A DNA stretch of 64,000 bases from Grammothele lineata. Taxonomy: Eukaryota > Basidiomycota > Agaricomycetes > Polyporales > Polyporaceae. Below the pieces are notes generated by a model that worked only from the letters and a program-made list of their open reading frames with translations, was not told where the DNA came from and made no database searches. Shown in pieces: positions 11,184 to 22,314 of this stretch. The DNA lies in contig NDFF03000394.1 in assembly GCA_002150815.3 (NCBI GenBank), forward strand, positions 62,001 to 126,000, written 5' to 3'. A program made the position numbers and the translations under genes. Within the stretch, counting starts at the first letter, position 1. Each line of letters starts with the position of its first letter.

Positions 11184-12488
11184 CTATTTGTAACCTATGC
11201 GGACACTGCTTCCCGTACACCGAGTCAGCTGCTGAGCGCACCCAAATCCGGGACCAAACCGAGCACATACAGGCATGACACTCACTCTCGCCCGTGGACG
11301 AAAATGGCCGGCTTGAGCGTGGCGGTCCCGCCGCTGCGCTTGCGCGAACGGGAGCCCACGGTGACGCTGACGAGGGTCGGACCACCACCGGCACCGGTGA
11401 CGGTCGAGGAGCTGGTTTTGCGCTGGCGGGAGTGCGACCGACGCCTGGAGGACGAGCCCGCCGGCTGCTGCGGGGGCGCAGCTGCCACCCGTGCAGCTGC
11501 TCGCGCGACACGAGAGAAACCCGTCCGTCAGCTCGTCGGCCTCGCGGAGATTCATACTTTGGGCCGAAATGAACGCACCTTCAACGACCTTGGCGTCCGC
11601 CTCGCGGTGGAAGCTCTCCATGAGCGCGGTATAACGCTTGACCTGCCAGGCGAGCTGGCTCGCGCGCGCGGTGTTGCCCTGGCTGAGGGCCCACTTGCGC
11701 TCCTCCTTGAAGCGGCGCCGCTCCGAGTCGGCAAGGCTCGCGCGCGCGCGGAGCACCGCGACCTCGCGCTCGGCCGGGCTGAGCTTGCCCTCCGGGTCGA
11801 TCGAGGACGGGACGGAGTCGAGGGAGATGGAAGGGGCGGTCGAGCAGTAGGTGAGTGTGGGCGTGATCGCGCGTACCTCGCTCGAGCGGCCGTGCCGCTC
11901 GTCGTCGAGTAGGCCCGCTGCGGACGGATGGGGCGTGCCCGCGGCGCCCCGCCGCCGCTCGTAGTCGTCGCGCTCGCGCTCCCTCTCCTTCTCTCGCTCC
12001 TTCTCGCGGTGCCGGTGCGTACGGGAGCGGTCACGGCCAAAGGAGACCAGGCGTATGCGCTTCGGAGGGTCTGGGGGCGGCTCGCGGGAGGCGTACGAGG
12101 GGAAGGGGACGCGCTGCGTGTGGGGGTGGGGTGGTAGTGGAGCGGGAGGCTCGCCGGCGAGGCCGAGGCCGGCGGCGCCGTCGACGAACTGGGCGAGAAG
12201 GTCGGTCGCAAGGAGGCCTAGGGCGGCGCCGAGAACGGTGCAGGAGGTCTGGACGACGTCGCCGAGACGGACGAAGTCGAGGATGAGCTTTGCGGCAACA
12301 CCGAGGACGGCGACGAGGACGACCTGGGGAAGTTGGGTGAAGGTGTTGTGGATGAGGACGCCTTGGAAGAGGCCGTTGAGTAGGAAGTCGGGCGTGGAGG
12401 GCGTGTGGGTCGGGTCGGGGACAATGGCGTTGAGAAAGACTCGTGCGCCGAGGGCGAGAAGGAGAGGGAGACCAGTCGTGAGTTGCAT
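11184..12488 (-). CDS. Membrane protein with DUF1771 helix region and a frame-broken Smr-like C-terminus
   Basis: The chosen start is the ATG at 12488 (MQLTTGLPLLLALG). The open frame extends further upstream but meets a TGA there. Two or three hydrophobic segments follow (QVVLVAVLGVAAKLI, TVLGAALGLLATDLLAQF), then an Arg/Glu-rich charged stretch. Next is a helical block matching the DUF1771 pattern that precedes Smr domains (SERRRFKEERKWALSQGN, then LMESFHREADAKVVEGAFIS). Immediately after it an Smr domain is expected, but the frame instead reads low-quality sequence to a stop at 11184. Smr-like pieces occur in the other two minus frames: LHGWQLR near 11490, and SVTVG...TLKPAIFVHGRE ending at a stop at 11282. 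DUF1771/Smr proteins bind or nick nucleic acids in other organisms. The role here is unknown. The gene may be decaying, may carry sequencing indels, or may have a diverged tail. Confidence 0.6.
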   Translation of the reverse strand: MQLTTGLPLLLALGARVFLNAIVPDPTHTPSTPDFLLNGLFQGVLIHNTFTQLPQVVLVAVLGVAAKLILDFVRLGDVVQTSCTVLGAALGLLATDLLAQFVDGAAGLGLAGEPPAPLPPHPHTQRVPFPSYASREPPPDPPKRIRLVSFGRDRSRTHRHREKEREKERERERDDYERRRGAAGTPHPSAAGLLDDERHGRSSEVRAITPTLTYCSTAPSISLDSVPSSIDPEGKLSPAEREVAVLRARASLADSERRRFKEERKWALSQGNTARASQLAWQVKRYTALMESFHREADAKVVEGAFISAQSMNLREADELTDGFLSCRASSCTGGSCAPAAAGGLVLQASVALPPAQNQLLDRHRCRWWSDPRQRHRGLPFAQAQRRDRHAQAGHFRPRARVSVMPVCARFGPGFGCAQQLTRCTGSSVRIGYK

Positions 12489-12786
12489 AAATTCAGGACG
12501 GCCGTACAGACATGAGAGGAGGAGGAGGTATCCGGTGCTGGCGACGGCGCCGCGGGGGCGAGCACGAGAGCGAGCACGACGACGCAGAGACGAGGAGAGC
12601 AAGGCCGGCGGCGACGGCGCTCAGCGAGCGAGACATGGGCTTGCTTGGCCATGTTCAACTTCTGTCCGATACGCGAGGCGCACACGTGGGAACCCCCGCC
12701 CTTGCGCCCCGCTGCCATTACACAAACACACGAGCAGTAGCGTACAAACAGAACAGAATCCACAGACAACAGCAGCGACAGCAGCC

Positions 12787-14726
12787 TCACGCCTCCGTGT
12801 CCACATAGTTCGCCATCGGGTCCTCCGTCATTCGCCGGTTCATCCGGTACGCCTCTGCCGCCATGTCCGTCAGTCCGCGATCGACGCGTGCGACAGAAGC
12901 AGCAGACACTTACCGAGCTCTTCCTCGGTCACCTCGTAGCTCGACCCGCCCTTCTGCTTCTTTCCCCACCGGTCCTCCTCCTCGTCCGCCCGCCCCTTCC
13001 GCTTCCGCTCCTCCTTCATCGCCTGAGCCAGCTTCTCCTTGTCGAGCGACACCTCGCCCTCGCCCAGTCGCCGTTTTGAGAAGAGCTCCTCCGCCTTCTT
13101 TTTCCGGTCGTCCGCACTCTCCGTCGGAACGGGTGGTGGTGGCATAGAGGACGATGACGAAGATGCAAGGAGGTTCTTCGCGCTCGAAGCTTGCGCGGCC
13201 TCGATGCCGGCCTCACCAGTGCAGTAGGACATATGCACCGATGACCGGCAGCAGGCGTAGCCCCATATCCCCGATGCAACATCGTACCACGAGCCCCACA
13301 CTGCCGTGTGGTTGTTGACGTAGACTAGACGAATGTTAGCACGCATGATGTGTTGGATGACAGGACCTACATACCATCTTCGGGGTACTTGGACCGCATC
13401 TTTGCCTTCTCTTTCCCTTTGATGACTTGGCCCGTCCGCGAATACTCGACATACTCCTCCGTCTGACCTTGCAGCAGCTCCTTTGGTGCTTTCTCCAAGT
13501 ACTCTTCACCGCCGTACTTCGAAAGAATGCTAACTTTCGTCTTGTCCTTCAGCTCCTCTTTCTTCTTGAGGTACTGCGAGTGCAGGAGCTGCCCCTGCGT
13601 AGGGTTCGCGTTCACATGCACGTCGTTACCTCGCGAAGAGGCGTTCCACGCAAAGAGTTGGAGTTTCTGCACCTCGGGTGCTTCACCGGAGTAGCGAAGG
13701 AAGTTCTCACCCGCGAACCTCGCCTATGTGTGTGTGTGAGGAAATTCACGGGAAAATGGGCATAGGGATAAGACACACCTCCTCAGGAGGGACGTCCCTT
13801 AATGGGTTGTCGCGCATTGAACGGGTCTTGGGGTCGTAGTACGCACTCGACGGGTCCAAGTTGATGAGGTACTTTGCCGTGTCTTCACGGATACGCAGGT
13901 TTCGCACTGTAATCCGGGTCTTCGTGTCCAGCTTCTGTCCAACCGCATCCGCACTCTCCGCGTACTTGTCCTGGTCCTCATCGTCGTCATCACTGCTCCC
14001 AAAGTCATCGTCCCTATCCTCCGCCTTCTCCTTCCCCGCCTTCGCCACCCTCCTAACTGCCGCAAGGTCCGTCGTCGTCCGTTTGTCAATCTCCTCCTCG
14101 CGCAGCTTCTGCCGCGCCGCCTCAACCGCCTCGTACTCCTCGTACACCCTCTTGTGCTCCGCGGGGTCGTACCCGTTCCACCGATCCCGCTTCGCGTCGT
14201 AGCCCGTCGCGACCTCCTGCACGACCTCGTCCGCAGCGATGTCCTTGTTCGTGAACTTTGCGCCTTTCTTGCGCGGCCGCTCGAGGCAGTCCGCCCGCTT
14301 GTGCGTCATCGCGCCGCAGTTCTCGCACGCGCCCTTGCGGTACTTCTTCGCCGCCGGACCCGCCTTTGCGCCCCGGTCGTACCAGTTGTCGAGCTTGTCC
14401 GCCGAGCGGTCGTACTCGGGGATGCGCTGATGGCTCAGCGAGGGCGCGCCCGTGTCGAGGTACCATGGGGCCTGAGCGATGTATTCTAGAGATGGTTGAA
14501 CCTCTGCTTAGCATGCTGGCAAAGAAGAACTCACGAGGAATATGGGGGTTGATAGCCTTTCCTTCCTCGTCCACAGCAGCCGGAGCCGTACCAGCTTTAC
14601 GAGCCGCATCGAGGTCCTTTTGTCGCCTGAACTCCTCTCTGGACAGTTTGCCGGTAGCTATGGGATAACGTAAGGAAGTAGACGAAGCGTTAAGCATATA
14701 CACGACATACCAGATGCAGACGCCAT
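12787..14726 (-). CDS. SLU7: Pre-mRNA splicing factor SLU7
   Basis: The start ATG at 14726 opens a short first exon (MASAS) spliced to [16 protein letters not shown]. The product has INPHIPREF, then APWYLDTG, then a CCHC zinc knuckle ([16 protein letters not shown]), then [19 protein letters not shown], all characteristic of SLU7. A long acidic/charged middle follows, with [20 protein letters not shown] and [16 protein letters not shown]. Near the C-terminus, [12 protein letters not shown] and CTGEAG match the family signature. After a final splice the protein ends [19 protein letters not shown], like the ends of animal SLU7 proteins. SLU7 acts in the second catalytic step of splicing, helping to hold the 3' splice site in the spliceosome. 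At least four introns are needed. The downstream Smr-like gene on the same strand starts about 300 bases past the stop. Confidence 0.94.
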
Positions 14727-14848
14727 GGCAATAAAACGGATTTGTGAACGGGAACGTAGGTGGTGGAGGAGATGGAAGGAGCTACCGGAGCCGCTTTCTG
14801 CCACTTGAGCTCCGTAAGCGCGCGGTATTTCGGCGCCAAAAGTTTCAA

Positions 14849-14941
14849 TGACAGTGACGAGATTCGAACTCGCGCGGGAAACCCATCACGGATTTGCACA
14901 TTGGCCTAAACGTGACGCCGTAACCACTTGGCTACACTGCC
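14849..14941 (-). tRNA. tRNA-Leu(UAG) with a 13-nt intron
   Basis: Read on the minus strand, the ends GGCAGTG and CACTGTC pair fully as a 7-bp acceptor stem with one G-T wobble, followed by discriminator A. The D arm has GCC/GGC around AAGTGGTTAC. The anticodon stem is TCACG/CGTGA around a 20-nt loop. Removing 13 nt after the loop bases TTTAGG leaves a normal 7-nt loop with anticodon TAG and G at position 37. The variable arm can pair GGG-TTT-CCC, giving a class II tRNA as expected for leucine. The T arm GCGAG-TTCGAAT-CTCGT is intact. Length is 93 nt including the intron, 80 without. The exact intron boundary is inferred from the usual 37/38 position. Confidence 0.9.
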
Positions 14942-15466
14942 GTGGTGTAAACATCTAACATATGGTACATGGTGTGAGGCTCATTACTGGTGTATGGCCA
15001 ACATTTGGGAATCATTGAGTCTATGTTACAGCTAGGTTGTTCTGTGCAAGTCAAGGGCTAGCGGGTGATATTATGTATGACGGAACACAGAGCGCGGCTG
15101 GAGTGTATGTGGGTGTATGAAAGGAAGATCGAAGAGCAAGAGAAACAAGACAGGACAGGGAACAAAACCAAACACTAGCGAATATACGGACCGAGACCAG
15201 CAATGACAATACTAGAGAACACAGCTTGAGCACAAGCAAGTGGCAAGTGGCAAGGGTTACACGGCGGCGATGCACAAACACCTTTCCATCGTCCGAGCGA
15301 TGATACCAAAGGAACATACACACCCTTCACGCCTGGGAGCTGATGGATAGGCTGGACATAGACGCATCTAAGGAGGCATGATCACTACGACTGGAGCTCG
15401 GACGCGAACTGCAATTCATGGCCAAACAGTCAGGAACGCGAGCTAGAACAAAGTCATACCGGAGCC
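14942..15466. other. Intergenic region between tRNA-Leu and the MAPKK 3' end
   Basis: No gene is apparent. The segment probably holds the 5' flank of the tRNA and the 3' UTR of the kinase gene. Confidence 0.45.
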
Positions 15467-17148
15467 TCACCTGTCGCCTGTCCTTCTGGCACTCGGAGGT
15501 TTCGGCCAATTCCACACCTTGCGCATCCAATACGCCATGTCAAGCCTCTCTTGCATGATGCTGACGATCCACGGGTGCTCCAACATCTCTCTCGGAGATG
15601 GCCGCGCAGTAGCATCCCGAGTGAGCCTACGTATCCGGATTCCAATGTCAGGACCCAAATACACGTTGTGATTTCGAGTCTAGGCACGACTCACGTCTTC
15701 TTCATGAAATCCTTCATCTCTGGGCTGTATTTGATGTCCTCCTCGTCCTCAAGCTCAGGGGGCTAGCGTGAGACACGCGGGAGAAGTGCATCAATATGAG
15801 AAGCTCAGGGCACGGCAAAACGCGCGTAAGGCACTAGTCACATACCTCGTTCTGGACAATATACATCATCAGCTCGATCGCGGCAAGATCAGTGGGGAAT
15901 GGGAAGCGGTTCGTGACGAGCTCCAACAATGATATGCCCGTAGACCAAACGTCGGATCGAATCGTGTAATCGTGGCCAGATAGGCGTTCGGGCTGCGAAA
16001 GTAGTCACGAATAGTAAGTGAGAGTCATCAGGAAGGACAAACAGTGCACAGGACTCACGGCCATATAGAGGCTTGTCCCCGTGAATGTTCCGGCGACGGA
16101 ATTCACCAACTCGCCCGAGACACCGAAGTCGCACAGCTTGACGACGCCCTCGCGCGTGAGAAGGATGTTCGGCGGCTTGATGTCACGGTGGATCATCTTG
16201 CGCGAGTGCAAGTAATTCAACCCTTGCAAAATCTGTAAATGCAAGGCGCCGTCGAGTAGTCAGCCATGTCGTCCCCAGGCGAGGCGCGCCCATCGGACGC
16301 GGAGTACGAGCGGATAAGACGAGACGTACCCCTTCCGAAAGCCGCCCAGCGACCTTCTCGCTGACCCTGCCGCCAATCTCCCGCATGCGCTTTCCGACAG
16401 ACTCGAGCGAGCCTCCCTCGCAGAGCTCAATGAGCACCTTGATCTCGCTGCTGCTCGGGCTGATGTACGCGCCGTAGAAGTGAATGATGTTGACGTGCTC
16501 GGTGCTGGACGTGATCGTGATCTCGCGCAGCAGCTGTTTCATAGGAGCCTCGAGCGTCGTAATGGTCTTGCGCGCCATCACCGTGCCCGTGCGCCGGTCG
16601 CGCACCTTGTAGACCGCACCGCCCGCGCCCTCGCCAAGGCGGGCAAGCTCCTCGAGCACATCATCGGACCATTGGTCGAATTCCTCTACTGTCTGCCTCA
16701 AGTTCTCGATCGAGACTGCCGGTGGGGGACGCGGGCGAGGGGAGATTGTCTGGTCGGGGCGAATAGTAGGCTCGCTAGTGTTGTCGCTGATGGCGCGCGG
16801 GGCCGGGGACAGCTCATTGGGCCGCGGACCACCGATACCTTCGAAAACACTGGAGCCCTCGGTAGCGAGGCTCTTGAAGTCGATCTTTGGGAGGGCAGGT
16901 TTTCGCCTGGGCGATGAACCGGGGGTAGGAGCACCAGGGATTCCTAGTGTAGGGGTCGTCGGTCTCGAGCTTGGGGCGGCGGCAGTAGTAGGCGGGGAAA
17001 GAAGACTATGGGCACCGTTAGGTGGCTGGTCTCTCGAGACCTTGCGGATATTGAGAGGGGCGACTTCTGGGAATGGATGAGGGGAGGCGGAGCGCAGGGA
17101 CCTGGGGCCAATTGGCCTGCCTGCGGGGCTGGGATGGAGCGACTGCAT
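15467..17148 (-). CDS. MKK1: MAP kinase kinase, Mkk1/Mkk2 (cell wall integrity) type
   Basis: The start ATG at 17148 ([17 protein letters not shown]) follows the typical disordered Pro/Ser-rich N-terminus. A MAPK-docking-like basic patch is seen at [13 protein letters not shown]. The kinase domain has the Gly loop [12 protein letters not shown], the ATP-binding Lys in [18 protein letters not shown], and DFG in [13 protein letters not shown]. The activation segment [14 protein letters not shown] continues across an intron into [17 protein letters not shown]. The SxxxT dual phosphosite and the FTGTS sequence resemble yeast Mkk1/Mkk2 more than Ste7 or Pbs2. The protein ends after [18 protein letters not shown] at the stop at 15467. 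It should phosphorylate the Slt2/Mpk1-type MAP kinase in the cytoplasm in response to cell-wall stress. At least five introns of 50-100 nt are present. The pathway assignment is inferred from activation-loop similarity. Confidence 0.88.
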
Positions 17149-17716
17149 CGAGTCGGACGGGGGCAGGAGGTCGGAGGTCGCGGTCGCGGTCTGAGCAAGG
17201 CAAGGCTGAGGTTGAGACTCGCGACGGCTGGTAGACCATGAGCGCTTCTCCACACGGGCGCCCACGTGGCGCTGACCGTCGTCGCCGGCGAGTCTCGTAT
17301 CGCCGCCCGCGCACAGGAGATCACAACCAGTGGCCACACCTCCGCGCGGTGACAATCGACAATCGTCGCACTTCCAAATCCACCGACAGCCCGCCTCGCG
17401 CTCAAAACAATGCCGGTGATTTCGATTGCAATCGTCCTGCGCGCGACACGAATCGATACGCAGGGTGCAGATCACATGGGGCGCCTATACAGTCCTGGCA
17501 CCCAATCCAACTATGATACAAAATCCTCCGAACCTGCTGCTTACACGCGTTGATCACCATGCGTTGGCTGACCGAGACCGAGACTGGAACAAACTTGCGA
17601 TGATGGTACATGCGACTGACTGCGATTGATTGTGGGGCAAACTGTGATAGGGGTGTTCCGTCAACACAACGTGCGCGCTACCAGAAGTAGAAACCACTCA
17701 CGAATCCTAGGTTTGC
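17149..17716. other. Intergenic region, promoter side of the MAPKK gene
   Basis: This lies between the ATG of the kinase and the stop of the next minus-strand gene. In-frame sequence upstream of the kinase ATG is open but of low quality and is treated as 5' leader. No other gene is seen. Confidence 0.45.
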
Positions 17717-20316
17717 TCACGATTTGACGACCAAGCCTCCGTCTATTCTTTCCGCACCGTGGACACTTGGGACAGCGCCGCGCCCCCTCCTCGTCCGACT
17801 GCCCCTCTTTTGGCCTCTGCCCCGCCCGCTCTCGCCCCGATGACCGCCGTCAATGTTTACGTTGCTGCCCTGACGACGAGAGGCTTCTTTTGCTAAAGCC
17901 CCTTCTCCACGGGCAACCGGTCCGGACGCCTTACTTGGAATGCCCGGCGGCTTGATACGCATCTTCTCTCTCGTATCACCTACGCCACGCCGGGCACCGA
18001 GGGCACCGCTCATCGAGTCGGCGGCCACGGGACCGACGCGCGTCTGCCGCGGTGGGGACAAGAACAAGTGTAGCCCAGCGCCAGAAGCTGTTGCAGAGTC
18101 AACAGAGGAAGGACAATCTTCTTCCGGGACAGTAGAGAGTCGGCGCTGAACGAGCCTACTTAGAGGTACCGAGCGCAGGTGAGACAACCCAGAGTTCTGT
18201 GATATCAGAGGAGAGGCAGAGGACGGCACAGTCGAGAGGGGCGGTTGGCCAGCTACATCTTGGAGTCGAAGAGCATGCAGCGAAGAGCCATAAGGAGTGT
18301 TAGGCGGAGCTTTTGGCATCGGCGGTGATTCAGTACGGTCATGTACAAGCGACGGTTGCTGGACGATAGAATGCGGAGTTCCCGACAGAGCGTCATGTGG
18401 GGTACGGCGTCGACCATACTCTGCAGCCAGGCGAGGTGGGAGTCTCTGACCGCTAGTGTTGATGTAGGCCGGGGGTGCCAGAGACTTGAGGATTGCCTTA
18501 CGATTAGTGATAAGCGAGTTGCCCAGTCCACCGGATGTGCTCCTCTGTAAGTGTTGGGGCTGCTCTGCGTGCGCAGGGAGTAAGTGGGACAGATGGGTGG
18601 AGTGGATTTGGGATAGTCCAGCGGTAGCCAAGAGGTCAGGTGAAAGGATACCGCCTTGATACGGAGAAAACGCTGACGACCAGAGAGGAGAGGATGAACT
18701 AGGCGGCGTGGGTAACAGACTTTGTGGCCCCTGTCGGCGGTACTGTGGAGCGGCGTCAAGGCCAGTCGTATGGAGGTAAGCCGCCTGAGGGTGTGGTGCG
18801 TAATGGGAGGCGAGCTCTTCTAAGACTATGGGAGACCGAGATGACCGTAAAGTTTCTGGGAGCGATGTAGAAGACGATGGGGACTGTGCGAAACCGGGGC
18901 CCAGAGAACCATGCATCCCGACATTGATAGACGGCGTAGGAGGCGATTCATAGCTTTTGAGAGAATCCTGCACGAAAAGCGCCTCCTGAAATTCAGGGCT
19001 GAGGTCATGTATAAGGTCTGGCGTAGGAAGCTGATGAGAGAAACCAGCAGTATAATCAGCCTCGCCGTATTGCGCTACCTGCGAGGCGTCCGCCATCAGT
19101 CGCCCGAGGTCGATTGGCTCTGAGTGTTTCAGCATGAAATCCGGAGGCTGAGAAGGGGATTGACCCTGAACAGGACGAGCGACAGGGACGCTCAAGTGCG
19201 CCTGGGTCGGTGCTGCGGTGGTCATTTTGCTTGACTGATGTCCGCATGTAGGAACAGGAGGACTGATGCGGGCTTGCGCTACTTGGTCTTCCGTCGTGGG
19301 GCGAGGAGCACCTTGGTTGACGTTGGTTTGGTAGTTGGACGGCTTTGATGAAGGACGTGAACCTGTTAGGGAGTCTCTCTCTAAGCCCCATATGACACGA
19401 GGAAGACTGTCCGGCTCTTCGATGATGGTGCCTTCGGCACCCCTATACCAATGGTCAACGCTGAATAACACGAGAGAACACGAGAAACAGAAGAACATAC
19501 GAAGGACATCGTGCATAAGGGAGTGATAAGGGTCCATGTAGGGCGGGGATCGGACGAGGCGGCGACTTGGCCCAAGTAATCCATCCTAAGAAATATGCTG
19601 TTAGCAGCGATCGCGTCGCAAGGTTTACCAGAGCACACACCTTCGTCATCGGAATCAGGTGGAGTTTCTTCGCCAGCGTCTTGTCGGAGGAAATTACTCG
19701 AAAGAGGGTTGCTGTTGTTGGCGATGATTACCACCGAATCAGGAGACGACGGAGCAGATGGCGTCTGTGGGACGTCTGTCGCATGCGACCGAACACGCAC
19801 ACGAGACCGTTCTTCATCGCAAAGAACGCTGTCGGTGTTGTCGCAGGAGGCGTCGAGGTCGTCTGAGGAGGCGTCTTTGCTAATGGCAACAGGCATCGAC
19901 ACGACTCGGGCGTTCTTCTTCTCCAGCACACTTTTGGCGCTGAATTTGGGTGTAGATTCAGGAAGGGATGCTACTCTGGACGATGGGAGCCTGTGAAGAA
20001 GCGCCGTTGGTCGGCTCGCGGGAATGGAGACTTTGTATGCGCGGCTGGTAGTAGTCATCGATTGGTCCACGATCGAGCTAATGGAGTCAAAGGAAATCTC
20101 AGTTTCGCCGTGGTTGTATGCGCTGTCCGTGTGTGTCGAGATTATTGAGCGGGAATCGATAGAAGGCGACGACGACACATTGGGGGTCGACTCTTCAGGT
20201 TCAAGGTGCTGGAAGGGATCCACAGTCGACGACGAAGTGGGTGACGTTTGGGGAAGGTCTGTTTGGACACCGCGCTCAGTGTATCCTTTGATCAATCCGG
20301 GGGGTGTCGACGACAT
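17717..20316 (-). CDS. Large Ser/Pro-rich protein of unknown function
   Basis: The start ATG at 20316 (MSSTPPGLIKGYTERGVQTD) is the first in-frame Met. A 53-nt GT-AG intron at 19586-19638 joins the first long exon to a second that stays open to a TGA at 17717, for about 840 residues. The protein is dominated by Ser, Pro and Thr with few hydrophobic stretches. The most structured block lies just after the intron: MDPYHSLMHDVLR, a short hydrophobic run (MFFCFSCSLVLFS), then VDHWYRGAEG and PDSLPRVIWGLERDSLTG. The C-terminus is basic and Arg/Gly-rich (GESGRGRGQKRGSRTRRGRG), suggesting RNA or nucleic-acid contact. The hydrophobic run could instead be a retained 40-nt GT...AG segment, but removing it would break the frame. 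I recognise no domain and propose no function. Confidence 0.7.
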
Positions 20317-20561
20317 GGCGTTCGGGAGGGATGTTAAGTACGGAGCGAGTTGAACATGGACGTCGAGGTCAAGAAGGGACGGCGCGGAGTTCGAATTTGA
20401 ATATCGGACGCGTCCCGTCACGTCCTGCCAAGTGACGGAGTGCTGTCGCGGGCTCGATCTCGCTCGCCAGTCCAGTTCGCTCGAACCAGCCAGTGCTCCT
20501 AGGACACGCTAAATATGGGCGAGGGCAACATATTACATGTAGCACACAACATTCCATGAAG

Positions 20562-21925
20562 TCATTTCTTCTGGAAGAAGCTGGAGAGCTTCGCCATGCC
20601 CTTAACATTAGCCTTCTTCAGCTTCTCCACACCCGTCGAGGCCTTGACGGCCTTGCGCTTCTTGTCCCCGCCAGGATCCTTTACTTGCTTGTCTCTGCTT
20701 TCTCGAGCCTCTACCGCACTCATGTTTGCGGCTGCAAGCGCCATAGCTTCCTGTCTGATCACTTTCATGCGTTCATCCAATAACGAAAAACTGGGAGAAT
20801 AATGAGTATACGCTCATGGCAGGACGCGCATCGGTTACATACTCATAGGCGGATAGTAGTTCCTCGTAAACGTATCTGGGCAAATATTGTGAGACCAACT
20901 CACAAGCCGAACGCGTCCTCGCAACTATACGCATCAAGCGTCAGCGTCTCCAAACTGACAGTCATCTAGGATTTCTTACTGTCTAGTAAACAATCCTTTC
21001 CGTCCTCTAGGAGACCGTCCTTGGCGAAGCTCCTCGTAATAGTATGAGAAATCTCAGAAACATTTGGTGCGCTTAGTCTCACGACCTTGGCGCGCAGGTA
21101 CTCCTGTAGACGTAGTGATGAATACCGATATACAGAGATTTCCGAAGTGACCTCTAAGCCAACAATGATGTCAGTCTGAAAAGACGCAATATTACATATC
21201 GCGAACCTTTGTAGTCACAGATGCAACGCATCGCAGCTTGAACACAGCGTAACGAGGACAAATGTACGATGTCGCTAGGGAGTATTCGCGAAGCGGCATC
21301 CAGCGAATTGGCACCGAGCTTAGTTGCGGCATCCTCTAAGATATTTTCTGCAGTACGGAATGTGCCTTCTCCCTCGTCCTATGTGAGATGAGCCTCGGAG
21401 CCTGAGCGGCGCAAAAAAGTACATACCGCTTGGGTGGCTTGCAATATTGGGATAAGCAAGAAGACAGGGTCCACAGGAGTCATAAGCAGCAGTTTTCCAT
21501 CTATCCTAGCCATGAAACGCATGCACGTGAACGATGGTGTTTAACTCACCCTCGACCACCTCTTCTGCTACGAACCAAGACCTCTGGTTAGGAGGGGAGA
21601 CTGCTTGTACTTCCAGTATCGAGCTTTTTCCGCTTTCCAGGGACTCGTATGGCAGAAATAGTGATGGCATACCTAGCACGTCGTTTCATGAGCGACCTCG
21701 TAGCGGTGGCCTGAAGATAGACTTGCCCGTGCGAGGGTGAGAAAGCCTCAGAAGCGGCAGACCCCGGGATTTCTGTTCATCTTGAGATTGTTGTAACTGC
21801 ACTGTCAAGACTTGCAGAAGATCTATCGCCACACCATACTGGTTCGTGAAGAGTCCATAGTGACAATAGGGATGACGGTAGCTCTTCAACGTACCTGTAG
21901 GCAATACTCCAACATGGCAAGCCAT
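20562..21925 (-). CDS. RNH202: Ribonuclease H2 subunit B
   Basis: The spliced product has the order of RNASEH2B: a beta-rich N-terminus with LPLLRLSHPRTG, then MPSLFLPYES, ILEVQA and RSWFVAEEVVEG, then GKLLLMTPVDPVFLLIPIL, which matches the conserved segment after the triple barrel. A winged-helix region follows (VRLSAPNVSEISHTITRSF, QYLPRYVYEELLSAYE). The basic C-terminus ends KGMAKLSSFFQKK, in the place of the PCNA-binding box of this subunit. RNase H2B is a structural subunit of the nuclear trimer that removes ribonucleotides and RNA from DNA. It has no catalytic site. The start is placed at the ATG at 21925, but another in-frame ATG at 21937 is possible. One intron (21673-21726) has GC-AG ends. 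At least six introns are needed, and the middle exons were read by eye. Confidence 0.85.
21673..21726 (-). other. GC-AG intron in the RNase H2B gene
   Basis: On the minus strand this 54-nt interval starts GCAAGT and ends CTAG. Removing it joins HPRTG to MPSLFLPYES in frame. No GT donor nearby gives both a plausible length and a continuous frame. GCAAGT is the usual donor of the minor GC-AG class of U2-type introns. Confidence 0.75.
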
Positions 21926-22314
21926 AGCTCCGTGCACCGTAGTACTCGCTCTGTAAAGGTTGAAGACACGATACCCAAGATTTGGGGGTTAGTGGTAGCG
22001 GAAAGTAGATGTGAGGGTAGAGATAGGCCTACGAACGCGCTTGTGGCTGAACGCGACCGCGTTGTGTGTCTCTGTTTTCACGTGCGCCTATGCTCGTCGC
22101 AGAATCGGCGCACTCCGTTGGCTATTTGTGGCCATCCTTTCTTGTTCCTTTCAACAAGGAGTTTCTCAACTCCGAGTGCATAATCCGGAGCCCTAACTAA
22201 CGGGCCGCGTATATCTCGCTCTATGAGACTTCAGCGAATATTGTGCTCTGCGCAGTCACGATTACAGTTCACGCACGACTTTTAACAACAGCGGACCTCG
22301 CAAGCCACACTAGT
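21926..22314. promoter_or_regulatory. Divergent promoter region between RNase H2B and Taspase1-like genes
   Basis: The two genes start in opposite directions about 390 bases apart, so this interval must hold both promoters. No further gene or clear TATA box is seen. Confidence 0.5.
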
